Shown: positions 34,759-43,892, counted from the stretch's first letter. The stretch is 64,000 nucleotides of DNA from Candidatus Lachnoclostridium pullistercoris (GCA_019119775.1 DWWL01000025.1:28121-92120), one strand, 5' to 3'. Numbers and translations are program-made. Notes: a model not told the origin generated them from the sequence alone.

Positions 34759-37230
34759 ATGAGTCGAATGAGAAAAAAAGCAGGAATCCTGCTCTGCGTG
34801 TTTATCGCGGCGATTGCTGTGTGTTTTGTGCTGACCCAAAATTTCCTGACCGGTGAGGAAGAACGGGTCTACGTCTCCATGGAGGAGGCGTCTCTGCCGG
34901 TAGTGTATGTCAATTCCATGGGGCGGGAGATGAATCCCCTCCGCGGATATGTACAGGAGATGGATCAGACCGCAGCCGACTCATTGACGATTCTTCCGGA
35001 GGACCGGGTGCTTTCTGTGAGGATCGCCGGGTACGGCGGCTCTGTGACGGGGATCCGGTATGAGATCCGCAGTCTGGATCAGGAGCAGCTGGTGGAACGG
35101 ACGGCCCTGTCTTCCTGGGAGATGGGGGAGGACGGAGTGCGGGCGTCCCTTCCTATTCAGAATCTGATTGCAAGGGATGAAGCCTATGAACTCTGCCTGA
35201 TCGCCGGCCTGGATGACGGGCGGGAGGCCCGCTACTATACCAGGATCCTGTGGAGCAGCGACGGGAGAGCCCAGGAGATGGTGGATCTGGCGGTGGATTT
35301 CTCCGCAAAAACGTTTGACTATGAGCAGGCCAGGGAGCTGACCACTTATCTGGAGCCGGATCCGGCGGCGGACAACAGCTCTCTGGGCCATGTGACTCTG
35401 CAGTCGGATTTTGACCAGATCACCTGGGGCGGCATGAATGTGCAGCCGGCAGGGGATAAGCAGGTTACGCTCCGGCAGCTGGACGGCATCATGGGCAATG
35501 TGGAGTTAAAATATCCGGTACTTGACGGAGTGGGAAACACCTACGAGGTGACGGAGAATTTCACCATGAAATGGGACGCGCAGCGGGTTTACATGATGAG
35601 CTACGACCGGACCATGGACCAGGTGTTTTCCGGGGATACGGATCTGATCAGCGGAAAACGGATCCTGCTGGGAATCGCCGCTGACCCGGAGATCACGGTG
35701 AAAAAGAGCGAAAATGAGAGGTATACGGCCTTTGTGGTCAACCGGGATCTCTGGCAGTTTGACCGGGGGGACAAGGATCACGATGCTTCGCTTATGAAGC
35801 TGTTTTCCTTCCGAAGCGGGGACCAGACCGATCTGCGGGACAATTTTGACGGCCATGATATCCGGATTCTGGATGTGGACGACAGCGGAAATGTCAGCTT
35901 TCTGGTCTGCGGCTACATGAACCGCGGGATTCACGAGGGAATGGTGGGAGCTGCCTGCTATTCCTACAGCCAGGAGGAGAACACGCTGGAGGAGAGGTTT
36001 TTCTTCCCCACGTCCCAGTCTTATGAGGAGCTGGCCATAGATCTGGACCGGCTGGCAAAACTGGGCGGAAACGGAATGTTTTACGTGTATCTGGAAGGTT
36101 CTGTGTACGCGGTGGATCTAAACAGCAACGAATATCTGGTGGTGGCCAGAGGGCTGAAGGAAGGCACCTACGCGGTGAGCGGGGATCAGAGCCGCCTGGC
36201 GTGGCAGGACGGGTCAGAGCCTTACGGGGCGGAGACGGTCCATGTGATGAATCTGGAAACCGGCGTCGGGCAGGATATCCACGGAGAGCCGGGAGAGCTG
36301 GTGAAGGTGCTGGGATTTGTGGAAAATGATTTCATCTATGGAACGGCCGGCCAGGATGATCTCTGGATGGAAGGAAACCGGGTGATCGGCCTGCCGGTGC
36401 GCCGGCTGCAGATCGTGGACGACAGCCTGAATGTGCAGGCGGATTATGAAAAAGATGGAATTTATATTTCCAATGTGCAGGTGACAGAAGGCCGCATCCG
36501 CCTGGACCAGATGGCAAAAACAGGAAACGGCTATGAAAAGGCGGGAGAGGACATTATCGTCTGCAATATGGAAGTGGGCGCTTCCGGGGAGGCCGATGTG
36601 GGCTGGTATGCCTCCGACGACAGGAAACGGCTGTATTTCGTGCAGCTTGACCAGGAAGTGGCGGAGAATGCCAGAATCCGGGTAAATGCACCGGAAAGCG
36701 TGACCTACGACATGTCGGATACGCTGCAGCTGAGATCGGCTGCGCAGCAGGACGGAGCGCTCTACCGTGCTTATGGAAACGGGCGGCTTTTAGGCATTTC
36801 GGAAAAACTGGCGGATGCCATTGTTCTCTGCTATGATTCTATGGGATATGTGACGGCGGAGGACGGATCCATTGTCTGGGACCGGGTGGACCGATCGAGC
36901 GCGGCCAATATCCGCGACGGAATGACAGCAGCGGCCAGACTGCTCCGGTATCTGGATTCTTTCAGCACTGATACGGAGTACAGCGACGGCGTGCGGGTGA
37001 TGGATGCCGGCGGAGCTACCCTGCACCAGGTTCTTTACTATGTGGGAAAAGGCTGCCCGGTGGCGGCCTACGAGCCGGACGGGAGCTACCGCCTGATCAC
37101 TGGATATGACCAGACGGGAATTACCGTGCTGGATCCGGCGTCTGGGGAGAGCATCCAGATGAAGACCGAGGAGGCAGAAAGCTATTACAGCGCCCGCCGC
37201 AGCGACTTTGTATGCGGTCTTTACAAATAG
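34759..37230 (+). CDS. Large membrane-anchored protein of unknown function, C39-like C-terminus
   Basis: Protein of 823 residues with a short basic start and one hydrophobic segment (residues 8-26, GILLCVFIAAIAVCFVL) acting as a membrane anchor or uncleaved signal, so the bulk lies outside the cell. Residues about 60-650 are beta-rich with repeated Gly/Asp turns, consistent with beta-sandwich and propeller-like modules. The last 130 residues (GCPVAAYEPDGSYRLITGYD, then VLDPASGE) resemble the second half of a C39-like papain-fold domain, but the expected catalytic His position reads Tyr-Arg, so it is probably inactive. No family name is certain. It may work in the cell envelope; murA lies just downstream with its own promoter. 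Confidence 0.75.
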   Translation: MSRMRKKAGILLCVFIAAIAVCFVLTQNFLTGEEERVYVSMEEASLPVVYVNSMGREMNPLRGYVQEMDQTAADSLTILPEDRVLSVRIAGYGGSVTGIRYEIRSLDQEQLVERTALSSWEMGEDGVRASLPIQNLIARDEAYELCLIAGLDDGREARYYTRILWSSDGRAQEMVDLAVDFSAKTFDYEQARELTTYLEPDPAADNSSLGHVTLQSDFDQITWGGMNVQPAGDKQVTLRQLDGIMGNVELKYPVLDGVGNTYEVTENFTMKWDAQRVYMMSYDRTMDQVFSGDTDLISGKRILLGIAADPEITVKKSENERYTAFVVNRDLWQFDRGDKDHDASLMKLFSFRSGDQTDLRDNFDGHDIRILDVDDSGNVSFLVCGYMNRGIHEGMVGAACYSYSQEENTLEERFFFPTSQSYEELAIDLDRLAKLGGNGMFYVYLEGSVYAVDLNSNEYLVVARGLKEGTYAVSGDQSRLAWQDGSEPYGAETVHVMNLETGVGQDIHGEPGELVKVLGFVENDFIYGTAGQDDLWMEGNRVIGLPVRRLQIVDDSLNVQADYEKDGIYISNVQVTEGRIRLDQMAKTGNGYEKAGEDIIVCNMEVGASGEADVGWYASDDRKRLYFVQLDQEVAENARIRVNAPESVTYDMSDTLQLRSAAQQDGALYRAYGNGRLLGISEKLADAIVLCYDSMGYVTAEDGSIVWDRVDRSSAANIRDGMTAAARLLRYLDSFSTDTEYSDGVRVMDAGGATLHQVLYYVGKGCPVAAYEPDGSYRLITGYDQTGITVLDPASGESIQMKTEEAESYYSARRSDFVCGLYK

Positions 37231-37247
37231 AAATCTTATGCTATAAT
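37219..37247 (+). promoter_or_regulatory. Promoter of murA
   Basis: An extended -10 (TGC-TATAAT, TATAAT at 37242-37247) with a poor -35 (CTTTAC at 37219), starting within the last codons of the preceding gene. Confidence 0.6.
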
Positions 37248-37324
37248 CATATTTGCAGCAAAAAAGGCAGGAAAAATCAGAGTTTCTGATTTTGGTATAG
37301 ATGAGATTTGTCAGAGGTTGAGGG

Positions 37325-38617
37325 ATGGAACAATATATTATGAAAGGCGGCAATCCCCTGGTGGGTGAGGTCTACATCGGCGGAGCCAAAAATGCCGCTC
37401 TTGGGATCCTGGCGGCTGCGATCATGACGGACGAGGACGTGGTGATCGACAATCTGCCGGATGTGCGGGACATTAATGTACTGCTGGAGGCGATCGCGGA
37501 GATCGGAGCTTCTGTAGAGCGTATTGACCGCCATACGGTGAAAATCAATGCGAGCGGAATCAAGGAAGTCTCTGTGGATGATGAATTCATCCGCAAGATC
37601 CGGGCTTCTTACTATTTTATCGGCGCTCTTCTGGGCAAATATAAAAGCGCGGAGGTGCCGCTTCCGGGGGGCTGCAACATCGGCAGCCGCCCGATCGACC
37701 AGCACCTGAAAGGGTTCCGCGCCCTGGGTGCGAAGGTGGAGATCGTCAAAGGTTCTGTGGTGGCCCACGCCATTGATCTGGTGGGAAGCCATATTTATCT
37801 GGACGTAGTGTCTGTAGGAGCCACCATCAATATTATGATGGCGGCGGCCCTGGCGGAAGGCCAGACCATTCTGGAGAATGTGGCGAAGGAGCCTCACGTG
37901 GTGGATGTGGCCAACTTTTTAAACAGCATGGGAGCCAATATCAAGGGAGCCGGAACGGATGTGATCCGCATCCGCGGCGTCAGCCGCCTGCACGGGACAG
38001 AATACTCTGTGATCCCGGATCAGATCGAGGCGGGGACGTTTATGTGCGCTGCCGCGGCTACCAGAGGAGATGTGATGGTGAGAAACGTGATCCCGAAGCA
38101 TCTGGAAGCCATTTCCGCGAAGCTGGCGGAGATTGGGTGCGAAGTGATCGAGTTTGACGACGCAGTGCGGGTGGTGGGAAAACCCAGACAGCGTTCCACC
38201 AACATCAAGACTCTTCCCTATCCAGGATTTCCCACGGATATGCAGCCGCAGATGGCTGTGACGCTGGCTCTGGCGGAAGGGACCAGCATGGTGACGGAGA
38301 GCATTTTCGAGAACCGGTTTAAATATGTGGATGAGCTGGCCCGCATGGGCGGAAACATCAAGGTGGAAGGAAATGTGGCAGTGATCGACGGTGTGTCCGG
38401 CTTTACGGGGGCCCAGGTGGAGGCGCCGGATCTGAGAGCGGGAGCAGCGCTGGTTATCGCCGGCCTGGCAGCGGAAGGCTATACGGTGGTGGATGAGATC
38501 GGATACATACAGAGAGGCTACGAGGCGTTTGAGGAAAAGCTCCAGTCTCTGGGAGCCGTGATCGAGAAAGTGGATTCTGACCGGGAAGCGAGAAAATTTC
38601 AGCTGAGAGTCGGATAA
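37325..38617 (+). CDS. murA: UDP-N-acetylglucosamine 1-carboxyvinyltransferase
   Basis: First committed enzyme of peptidoglycan synthesis, transferring enolpyruvate from PEP to UDP-GlcNAc; target of fosfomycin. The 430 residues show GGAKNAAL with K22, and the active-site loop [15 protein letters not shown] with C117, the residue alkylated by fosfomycin, so sensitivity is expected. Two EPSP-synthase-like domains span the whole length. Together with murC it places cell-wall precursor genes in this window, but they are not clustered. The start is preceded by GGTTGAGGG, a weak ribosome site. Confidence 0.96.
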   Translation: MEQYIMKGGNPLVGEVYIGGAKNAALGILAAAIMTDEDVVIDNLPDVRDINVLLEAIAEIGASVERIDRHTVKINASGIKEVSVDDEFIRKIRASYYFIGALLGKYKSAEVPLPGGCNIGSRPIDQHLKGFRALGAKVEIVKGSVVAHAIDLVGSHIYLDVVSVGATINIMMAAALAEGQTILENVAKEPHVVDVANFLNSMGANIKGAGTDVIRIRGVSRLHGTEYSVIPDQIEAGTFMCAAAATRGDVMVRNVIPKHLEAISAKLAEIGCEVIEFDDAVRVVGKPRQRSTNIKTLPYPGFPTDMQPQMAVTLALAEGTSMVTESIFENRFKYVDELARMGGNIKVEGNVAVIDGVSGFTGAQVEAPDLRAGAALVIAGLAAEGYTVVDEIGYIQRGYEAFEEKLQSLGAVIEKVDSDREARKFQLRVG

Positions 38618-38634
38618 ACACTGCCGCCGGCCTA

Positions 38635-38673
38635 TTGACAAACTGCAGAGAATAGTATAAGATACTCTCTGCG
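38635..38673 (+). promoter_or_regulatory. metK promoter overlapped by an inverted repeat
   Basis: TTGACA (38635-38640), 17-base spacer, TAAGAT (38658-38663). The imperfect inverted repeat GCAGAGAATA / TACTCTCTGC (38646-38655 and 38664-38673, nine of ten positions matching) brackets the -10. Confidence 0.65.
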
Positions 38674-38705
38674 AGAAACTGGAAAACTGAAAAGTACGTA
38701 TATCC

Positions 38706-38836
38706 CTTATTCAGAGTGATGGAGACAGAGAGGGTCTATGAAGTCACGGCAACCCCGTCTAAGCGCATGGCGTGAGGGGCGGAAGGTGCCAACCTGAGCG
38801 AGGAGAGGGCGAAAGTCCTGCAAATCGAGCAATAAG
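38706..38836 (+). ncRNA. SAM-I riboswitch (S-box) before metK
   Basis: The aptamer is complete: P1 is CTTATT (38706-38711) with AATAAG (38831-38836); GATGGAGACAGAGAGGG, then TATGAAGTCACGGCAACC, form P2 and the S-adenosylmethionine pocket; GGAAGGTGCCAACCTG gives P3/P4 and the conserved GGTGCCAA; CAAATCGAGCAATAAGAG closes the core. It senses S-adenosylmethionine and switches off metK when it is abundant. A terminator hairpin follows 20 bases downstream. Confidence 0.95.
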
Positions 38837-38858
38837 AGGAATTGATGCAGAATGAATC

Positions 38859-38888
38859 AAGTCCGTATTGCCATACGGACTTTTCTTT
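38859..38888 (+). terminator. Riboswitch expression-platform terminator
   Basis: AAGTCCGTAT pairs with ATACGGACTT around TGCC, followed by TTCTTTT. It should form when the SAM aptamer is ligand-bound. Confidence 0.9.
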
Positions 38889-38942
38889 TGCCCGCAAAGG
38901 ACCGGATGATCGGTCTCTGCGGAGAAATACAAGGAGGAAGAA

Positions 38943-40136
38943 ATGGAGAAATTACTGTTTACATCCGAGTCCGTGACGGAAGGCCATCCGGACAAGATCT
39001 GCGACGCGATTTCTGACGCGATCCTGGATGCTTTAATGGAGCAGGATCCCATGAGCCGCGTGGCCTGCGAGACGGCAGTGACCACCGGTCTGGTTCTGGT
39101 AATGGGAGAGATCACCACAAAAGCTTATGTGGATATTCAGAAAATTGTGCGGGAGACGATCCGTGAGATCGGCTATGACCGTGCAAAGTATGGTTTTGAC
39201 TGTGATACCTGCGGCGTGATCACCGCCATCGACGAGCAGTCTCCCGACATCGCCATGGGCGTGGACCGGGCTCTGGAGGCGAAGGAGCACACCATGTCCG
39301 ACGAAGAGATCGACGCGATCGGAGCCGGAGACCAGGGCATGATGTTCGGCTACGCCACCAATGAGACGGAGGAGTATATGCCCTACGCCATTGCCATGGC
39401 TCACAAGCTGGTGCGCCGTCTGACGGAAGTGAGAAAGAACGGCACGTTAAACTATCTCCGTCCCGACGGAAAGAGCCAGGTGACGGTGGAATACGGGGAG
39501 AACGGAAAGCCGAAACGCCTGGAGGCGGTGGTAATTTCCACTCAGCACGATGCTTCTGTGACGCAGGAGCAGATCCACGAGGACGTGAAAAAGTATGTGA
39601 TCGACGCGGTAGTGCCGGCGGAGATGATGGATGAGAACACGAAGATCTATATCAATCCCACGGGACGCTTCGTGATCGGCGGACCTCAGGGCGACAGCGG
39701 ACTGACCGGCCGCAAGATCATCGTTGACACCTACGGCGGATATGCCCGTCACGGCGGCGGAGCGTTTTCCGGAAAGGACTGCACGAAGGTGGACCGTTCT
39801 GCAGCTTACGCAGCCCGCTATGTGGCAAAGAACATTGTAGCTGCCGGACTGGCAGACAAGTGCGAGATCCAGCTTTCCTACGCCATCGGCGTAGCTCACC
39901 CCACATCCATCATGGTGGACACGAAGGGAACCGGAAAGCTGAGTGATGAGAAGCTGGTGGAGATCATCCGTGAGAACTTTGATCTGCGTCCCGCCGGCAT
40001 CATCAAGATGCTGGATCTGCGCCGCCCGATCTACAAGCAGACAGCCGCTTACGGACATTTCGGCAGAAACGATCTGGACCTGCCGTGGGAGAAGCTGGAC
40101 AAGGTGGATCTGTTAAAAGCGTATTTGCAAAAATAA
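38943..40136 (+). CDS. metK: S-adenosylmethionine synthetase
   Basis: Makes S-adenosylmethionine from methionine and ATP; 397 residues, cytoplasmic tetramer. Signatures are [25 protein letters not shown] (residues 6-30, metal and ATP site), [13 protein letters not shown] (near 120, the methionine-binding hexapeptide) and GGGAFSGKD (near 275, the P-loop-like motif). The upstream SAM-I riboswitch gives direct feedback control. An AGGAGG site lies seven bases before the ATG. Confidence 0.98.
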   Translation: MEKLLFTSESVTEGHPDKICDAISDAILDALMEQDPMSRVACETAVTTGLVLVMGEITTKAYVDIQKIVRETIREIGYDRAKYGFDCDTCGVITAIDEQSPDIAMGVDRALEAKEHTMSDEEIDAIGAGDQGMMFGYATNETEEYMPYAIAMAHKLVRRLTEVRKNGTLNYLRPDGKSQVTVEYGENGKPKRLEAVVISTQHDASVTQEQIHEDVKKYVIDAVVPAEMMDENTKIYINPTGRFVIGGPQGDSGLTGRKIIVDTYGGYARHGGGAFSGKDCTKVDRSAAYAARYVAKNIVAAGLADKCEIQLSYAIGVAHPTSIMVDTKGTGKLSDEKLVEIIRENFDLRPAGIIKMLDLRRPIYKQTAAYGHFGRNDLDLPWEKLDKVDLLKAYLQK

Positions 40137-40153
40137 GTTTTTATGATATGATG

Positions 40154-40184
40154 AAAGCAGCCTGAGAGAGGCTGCTTTCTTTTG
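40154..40184 (+). terminator. Terminator of metK
   Basis: AAAGCAGCC pairs with GGCTGCTTT around TGAGAGA, then CTTTTG. The 160 bases from here to the next gene hold no clear second signal. Confidence 0.85.
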
Positions 40185-40348
40185 TTTCGGGGGTATTTTG
40201 TGCCCGAAAATGAAAGGATTCCGGCGGGAGAGCGGACTGCGGGAAGCGTATTTCGTATTTGCGTCTGCGTCAGTGCCGGAGGAGGGGCAGTCCGGGGCAG
40301 AAACTATAAAACCGGTCAGAATTTACCGAGAGAAGAGGGGAAAACGAC

Positions 40349-41002
40349 ATGAGATTTTTTATTGACACAGCAAATGTAGACGAGATCCGGGCAGCAAATG
40401 ATATGGGGATCATCTGCGGCGTGACCACCAATCCGTCCCTGATCGCAAAAGAGGGAAGAGATTTCAAGCAGGTGATCGCGGAGATCGCGTCCATCGTGGA
40501 CGGACCGATCAGCGGTGAGGTGAAGGCCACCACCACAGACGCAGAGGGAATGATCGCGGAAGGCCGTGAGATTGCGGCGATCCATCCCAATATGGTAGTA
40601 AAGATCCCCATGACGGCAGAGGGATTAAAGGCTGTTAAGGTACTGAGCGCAGAGGGGATCGCCACCAATGTGACTCTGGTGTTCTCCGCAGCCCAGGCGC
40701 TGCTGGCTGCCAGAGCGGGAGCTACCTATGTGTCTCCGTTCTTAGGACGTCTGGATGATATTTCCATGCCGGGCATTGACCTGATTGATGACATTACGGA
40801 GATCTTTGGAATGCACGACATTGAGACAGAGATCATCGCTGCCAGCATCCGCAACCCGATCCATGTGATCGACTGCGCAAAGGCCGGCGCGGACATCGCT
40901 ACAGTTCCCTATAAGGTGCTGATGCAGATGATCAAGCATCCGCTGACGGATCAGGGAATCGAGAAGTTCCAGGCAGACTACAAGGCTGTGTTTGGAGAGT
41001 AA
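40349..41002 (+). CDS. fsa: Fructose-6-phosphate aldolase / transaldolase-like enzyme
   Basis: Small transaldolase of 217 residues (TalC/FSA class). The Schiff-base lysine lies in NMVVKIPMT (near residue 84), the N-terminal [12 protein letters not shown] is the family start, and the C-terminal [17 protein letters not shown] is typical. It may act as transaldolase in the pentose phosphate route or as fructose-6-phosphate aldolase; sequence alone does not decide. A GGGGAAAACGAC stretch precedes the ATG. It converges with nagB, both fructose-6-phosphate enzymes, and shares a terminator with it. Confidence 0.93.
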   Translation: MRFFIDTANVDEIRAANDMGIICGVTTNPSLIAKEGRDFKQVIAEIASIVDGPISGEVKATTTDAEGMIAEGREIAAIHPNMVVKIPMTAEGLKAVKVLSAEGIATNVTLVFSAAQALLAARAGATYVSPFLGRLDDISMPGIDLIDDITEIFGMHDIETEIIAASIRNPIHVIDCAKAGADIATVPYKVLMQMIKHPLTDQGIEKFQADYKAVFGE

Positions 41003-41029
41003 GGGATAGAGCAGGAAACTGCCGATAAT

Positions 41030-41070
41030 AAAAAACTGCGGAGAGCTTCAACTACTCTCCGCAGTTTTTT
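41030..41070. terminator. Bidirectional terminator, fsa/nagB
   Basis: ACTGCGGAGAG and CTCTCCGCAGT with flanking A and T runs (a stem of about 16 pairs) around CTTCAACTA. The T tract is good on both strands. Confidence 0.92.
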
Positions 41071-41102
41071 TATTATCAATCTGCCGGCTTTTGCCCGCCG
41101 GA

Positions 41103-41846
41103 TCAGAATACGCCTTTTTCCTTTGCCAGGGACAGGGCTTCGCTGTCAGCGATGATCACAGCGTCCTGGTGGAGCTGCAGGACGGACGCGGGAACGTGAG
41201 GAGTCACCGGTCCGAAGCAGGAATCGTAGACCGCCTGCGCTTTGTTTTTGCCGGAGGCTAAAAGAAGCACTTTCTTGGCGGACATGATGTTGCGGATTCC
41301 CATGGTGTATGCAAATTTCGGAACTTCGTCAATGGATGCGAAGAAACGGGAGTTTGCCTCGATGGTGCTCTGTGCCAGGGACACACAGTGGGTGTCGCAG
41401 ATAAATTCCTCGCAGGGCTCGTTGAAGCCGATGTGGCCGTTTCCGCCGATGCCTAAAAGCTGCAGGTCAATGCCGCCCATGGAACGGATCAGAGCGTTGT
41501 AGTCGGCGCAGGCTTTGTCAGCGTCCGGCTCCAGGCCGTTGGGCACATGGGTGCGGTTCTTGTCGATATTTACGTGATCAAACAGATTGTGATTCATGAA
41601 ATAGCGGTAACTCTGGTCATTGTCTCCGGACAGGCCCTTGTACTCGTCCAGATTGACGGAGGAAACTTCAGAGAAGTCAAGCTCTCCGTTTTCATACTTT
41701 TTCACCAGTTCCTTGTAGGTTCCCACTGGTGTGGAGCCGGTAGCCAGGCCGAGTACGCAGTCCGGTTTTAAAAGGATCTGCGCGGCGATAATGTCCGCAG
41801 CCCGACGGCTCAGTTCATCATAGTTTTTCACCTCATAAATTTTCAT
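41103..41846 (-). CDS. nagB: Glucosamine-6-phosphate deaminase
   Basis: Converts glucosamine-6-phosphate to fructose-6-phosphate plus ammonia, feeding amino sugars into glycolysis; 247 residues. Key segments: LGLATGSTPVGTYKEL (near residue 33), NLDEYKGL (D67-E68-Y69 region), GNGHIGFNEP (about 130-139) and the catalytic Glu/His pair following. No nagA or nagK gene is adjacent. A good promoter is seen upstream, with repeated AACAGGTTTT elements that could bind a GntR-type repressor. Confidence 0.96.
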   Translation of the reverse strand: MKIYEVKNYDELSRRAADIIAAQILLKPDCVLGLATGSTPVGTYKELVKKYENGELDFSEVSSVNLDEYKGLSGDNDQSYRYFMNHNLFDHVNIDKNRTHVPNGLEPDADKACADYNALIRSMGGIDLQLLGIGGNGHIGFNEPCEEFICDTHCVSLAQSTIEANSRFFASIDEVPKFAYTMGIRNIMSAKKVLLLASGKNKAQAVYDSCFGPVTPHVPASVLQLHQDAVIIADSEALSLAKEKGVF

Positions 41847-41914
41847 GACCGATTCTCCTTCATCTTGAAATTTCTGAGAGCAGGCCGGCGTATGGCGGTC
41901 TGCATTGTCCTTTT

Positions 41915-41942
41915 ATTATAACATAAGAAAACAGGTTTTCAA
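41915..41942 (-). promoter_or_regulatory. Promoter of nagB with repeated element
   Basis: On the minus strand TTGAAA (41942-41937), 16-base spacer ending TGT, TATAAT (41920-41915): an extended -10. AACAGGTTTT occurs twice (41930 and 41942) over the -35 region, a possible repressor site. Confidence 0.65.
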
Positions 41943-42010
41943 ACAGGTTTTGCTGGTGAAAAATTTCCGCTCTGTGAGGGGATTTTTTCTGGTGCGGAAA
42001 CTGTCTGCCG

Positions 42011-42094
42011 GATAAGACAGGGCAGAATAAGGAAGAGCAGAATAAGGAAGAGCAGAATAAGACAGGGCAGAACAAGACAGAGCAGGACGAAATC
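42011..42094. repeat. 15-bp tandem repeat (minisatellite)
   Basis: About five copies of GCAGAATAAGGAAGA and its variants in register at 42022, 42037, 42052, 42067 and 42082. On the minus strand it opens a Cys/Phe/Leu-rich frame that looks like a by-product of the repeat, with no ribosome site. Confidence 0.85.
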
Positions 42095-42099
42095 AGACA

Positions 42100-42248
42100 A
42101 AACAAAAAGGCCCGGAGCGGACTGCTTCGGGCCTTTCTGCCTGCGGAGGGGGATCCTCCGCAGTTAAACTGAAGGAGAACCGACAGGATGGGGATTCCTG
42201 CCGGCCGGAAATGAAAAAGTGTATATGAAAAGGAATACCCTTTTCATG
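42100..42248 (-). ncRNA. Candidate small RNA, minus strand (~150 nt)
   Basis: An extended -10 (TGA-TATACT, TATACT at 42260-42255) would start a transcript whose first bases form ATGAAAAGG/CCTTTTCAT (42247-42225). Further along lie CTGCGGAGG/CCTCCGCAG (42163-42141) and the terminator GCCCGAAGC/GCTCCGGGC (stem 42136-42106) followed by TTTTTGTTTTG. The -35 is weak. There is a 27-codon ATG frame at its start but no ribosome site. A terminator with no upstream gene to serve is the main argument. Confidence 0.4.
42106..42136 (-). terminator. Orphan terminator on the minus strand
   Basis: A 13-pair stem (one G-U) with a five-base loop; the minus strand side continues TTTTTGTTTTG, while the plus side has only TTTCT. 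No minus-strand gene lies immediately upstream. Confidence 0.8.
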
Positions 42249-42394
42249 ATGTAGAGTATATCAGCAAATTGTGAACAAAAAGTGTTTTTTATGTGAACTT
42301 TCTGGAACAGGAAGGACATTTTTTTGACGGAAGAAAGACGGGGAAAGGGGAAAATCCTGCGAAAGGGGAAAGGGAGAATCCTGTGAAAAATATG

Positions 42395-42444
42395 TTGACA
42401 CTATGTCAGAACAGTGCTATAGTCAGGGTAGTGACATAGTGTCA
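42395..42444 (+). promoter_or_regulatory. Flavodoxin promoter with two TetR operators
   Basis: TTGACA (42395-42400), 17-base spacer, TATAGT (42418-42423). A palindrome TGACACTATGTCA (42396-42408) overlaps the -35 and a second copy, exactly its reverse complement TGACATAGTGTCA (42432-42444), lies at the start of the transcript. The same palindrome is in front of the nearby TetR gene. The other bases of the 637-base gap hold the nagB promoter, the tandem repeat and the small RNA candidate. Confidence 0.85.
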
Positions 42445-42483
42445 GAATAAAAAGAAGATCATTGAGAGTTTAAAGGAGAGATT

Positions 42484-42954
42484 ATGATGAGCAAGACATT
42501 GATCGCGTATTTTTCAGCCAGCGGCGTGACTGCCCGTGCGGCGAAGGAGATGGCGGAGGCTGTGGGAGCGGATTTATATGAAATTTGTCCTGAACAGCCG
42601 TATACTTCCGCAGATCTGGACTGGATGGACAAAAAGAGCCGCAGCACGGCGGAGATGAATGATCCGGACTGCCGCCCTGCGATCGCCGGAACAGTGCAGA
42701 ATATGGAGCAGTACGAGACGGTATTCGTAGGTTTCCCGATCTGGTGGTATGTGGAGCCGAGGATCGTGGATACGTTTCTGGAGAGCTATGATTTTTCCGG
42801 AAAGACGCTGATTCCCTTTGCCACATCCGGCGGGAGCGGAATCGGGCAGGCGGAAAAAAGCCTGCGGGAGCACTGTCCCAAAGCCAGCTGGAAACCGGGG
42901 AAACTGGTGAACAGCGGCGCGGCCGAGTGGGCAAAGCGGGCGGTAAACGGCTGA
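42484..42954 (+). CDS. Flavodoxin
   Basis: FMN-binding electron-transfer protein of 156 residues. The phosphate loop is [12 protein letters not shown] (residues about 9-20, the T/S-x-T/S-G-x-T-type loop is slightly altered to SASGVT), with [15 protein letters not shown] (near 84-98) supplying the aromatic stacking residues and TSGGSGIG (near 117) the second loop. It belongs to the flavodoxin_4-like group often annotated as flavodoxin or NAD(P)H-dependent quinone-type enzyme. It is controlled by a TetR-type operator and lies just upstream of the TetR gene. Confidence 0.88.
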   Translation: MMSKTLIAYFSASGVTARAAKEMAEAVGADLYEICPEQPYTSADLDWMDKKSRSTAEMNDPDCRPAIAGTVQNMEQYETVFVGFPIWWYVEPRIVDTFLESYDFSGKTLIPFATSGGSGIGQAEKSLREHCPKASWKPGKLVNSGAAEWAKRAVNG

Positions 42955-43075
42955 TTTTCCGGAAGTTTTCCCGGAAAGGTTTTTCAGAAATCAGAGCCGG
43001 CGGGGGAACATAAGCCCGCATTTGCGGGAAAAAGTGATTCTGCCCCCGCGGGGGAAAAATAATTCTGCTTTGCAT

Positions 43076-43104
43076 TTGACACAATGTCAGAAAACGGATA
43101 TACT
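43076..43104 (+). promoter_or_regulatory. TetR gene promoter with operator
   Basis: TTGACA (43076-43081), 17-base spacer, TATACT (43099-43104). The palindrome TGACACAATGTCA (43077-43089) overlaps the -35 at the same place as in the flavodoxin promoter. Confidence 0.85.
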
Positions 43105-43174
43105 ACATTTCAGGAATGGAGAGGCTTCGCCGGACGCGGAGCCTCTTTGGCTAAGCGGAAAGGAAGAGATGGTC

Positions 43175-43807
43175 ATGCCGAAAGGTTCTGAAGAACTGAC
43201 AAATGCAAGAAAAGAAGAGATTATCAATGCCTGCGCCTCTTTATATGAGACGATGAGCTTTAAGGATATTACGATCCGCGATATCGGGGGAAAAACCTCT
43301 TTTTCGCGCACTTCTATTTACAATTATTTTCAGACGAAAGAGGAGATTTTTCTGGCGCTTCTGAAGCGGGAGCATGAGGAATGGATCGCGGACTTAAGAC
43401 ATATCGCAGACAGTCATGAGGCGCTCTCGGCGGAAGAATTTGCGGACATGCTGGCCGGCTCCCTGGAGAAGCGGGGCTGCATGCTGAAGCTGATGTCCAT
43501 GAATATTTATGATATGGAGGTGAACAGCCGCCTGGAGAATCTGATTTCTTTTAAACTGTCCTACGCCGATTCTCTGCGCGCTGTCAGCTGCTGCCTGGAG
43601 AAATTTTTCCCCGGGATGACAGTGATGGATATACAGGAATTTCTGTACGCGTTTTTCCCGTTCCTGTTCGGTGTCTATCCCTACACCTCCCACACGGAAA
43701 AGCAGAAGGAAGCCATGGAGGCGGCCCATGTAAATTACGTGCACTATTCGGTTCGGGAGATCATCCGGTCGTTTCTGGTGCGGATGCTTAAATCGTTTGA
43801 GAAATGA
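43175..43807 (+). CDS. TetR-family transcriptional repressor
   Basis: Regulator of 210 residues. The N-terminal helix-turn-helix (EIINACASLYETMSFKDITIRDIGGKTSFSRTSIYNYFQTKEEIFLALL, residues about 13-61) is typical; the rest is a helical ligand-binding domain. It has an AGGAAG site eight bases before the chosen ATG. Three palindromic copies of TGACAC(T/A)ATGTCA in its own and the flavodoxin promoter strongly suggest it represses both, with an inducer unknown, perhaps a redox-active compound. Confidence 0.92.
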   Translation: MPKGSEELTNARKEEIINACASLYETMSFKDITIRDIGGKTSFSRTSIYNYFQTKEEIFLALLKREHEEWIADLRHIADSHEALSAEEFADMLAGSLEKRGCMLKLMSMNIYDMEVNSRLENLISFKLSYADSLRAVSCCLEKFFPGMTVMDIQEFLYAFFPFLFGVYPYTSHTEKQKEAMEAAHVNYVHYSVREIIRSFLVRMLKSFEK

Positions 43808-43892
43808 GAAAGAACGGCGGGCGGAGGGAAACCAGAGCTGGCTGGGCTGTAATTTTTATAAAGCTTTTATAAATACCATCTTGAAAATGTGA

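Noticed and set aside
41860..42105. Minus-strand Cys/Phe/Leu-rich small protein
   Set aside because: The frame is created by the 15-bp tandem repeat and has no ribosome site.
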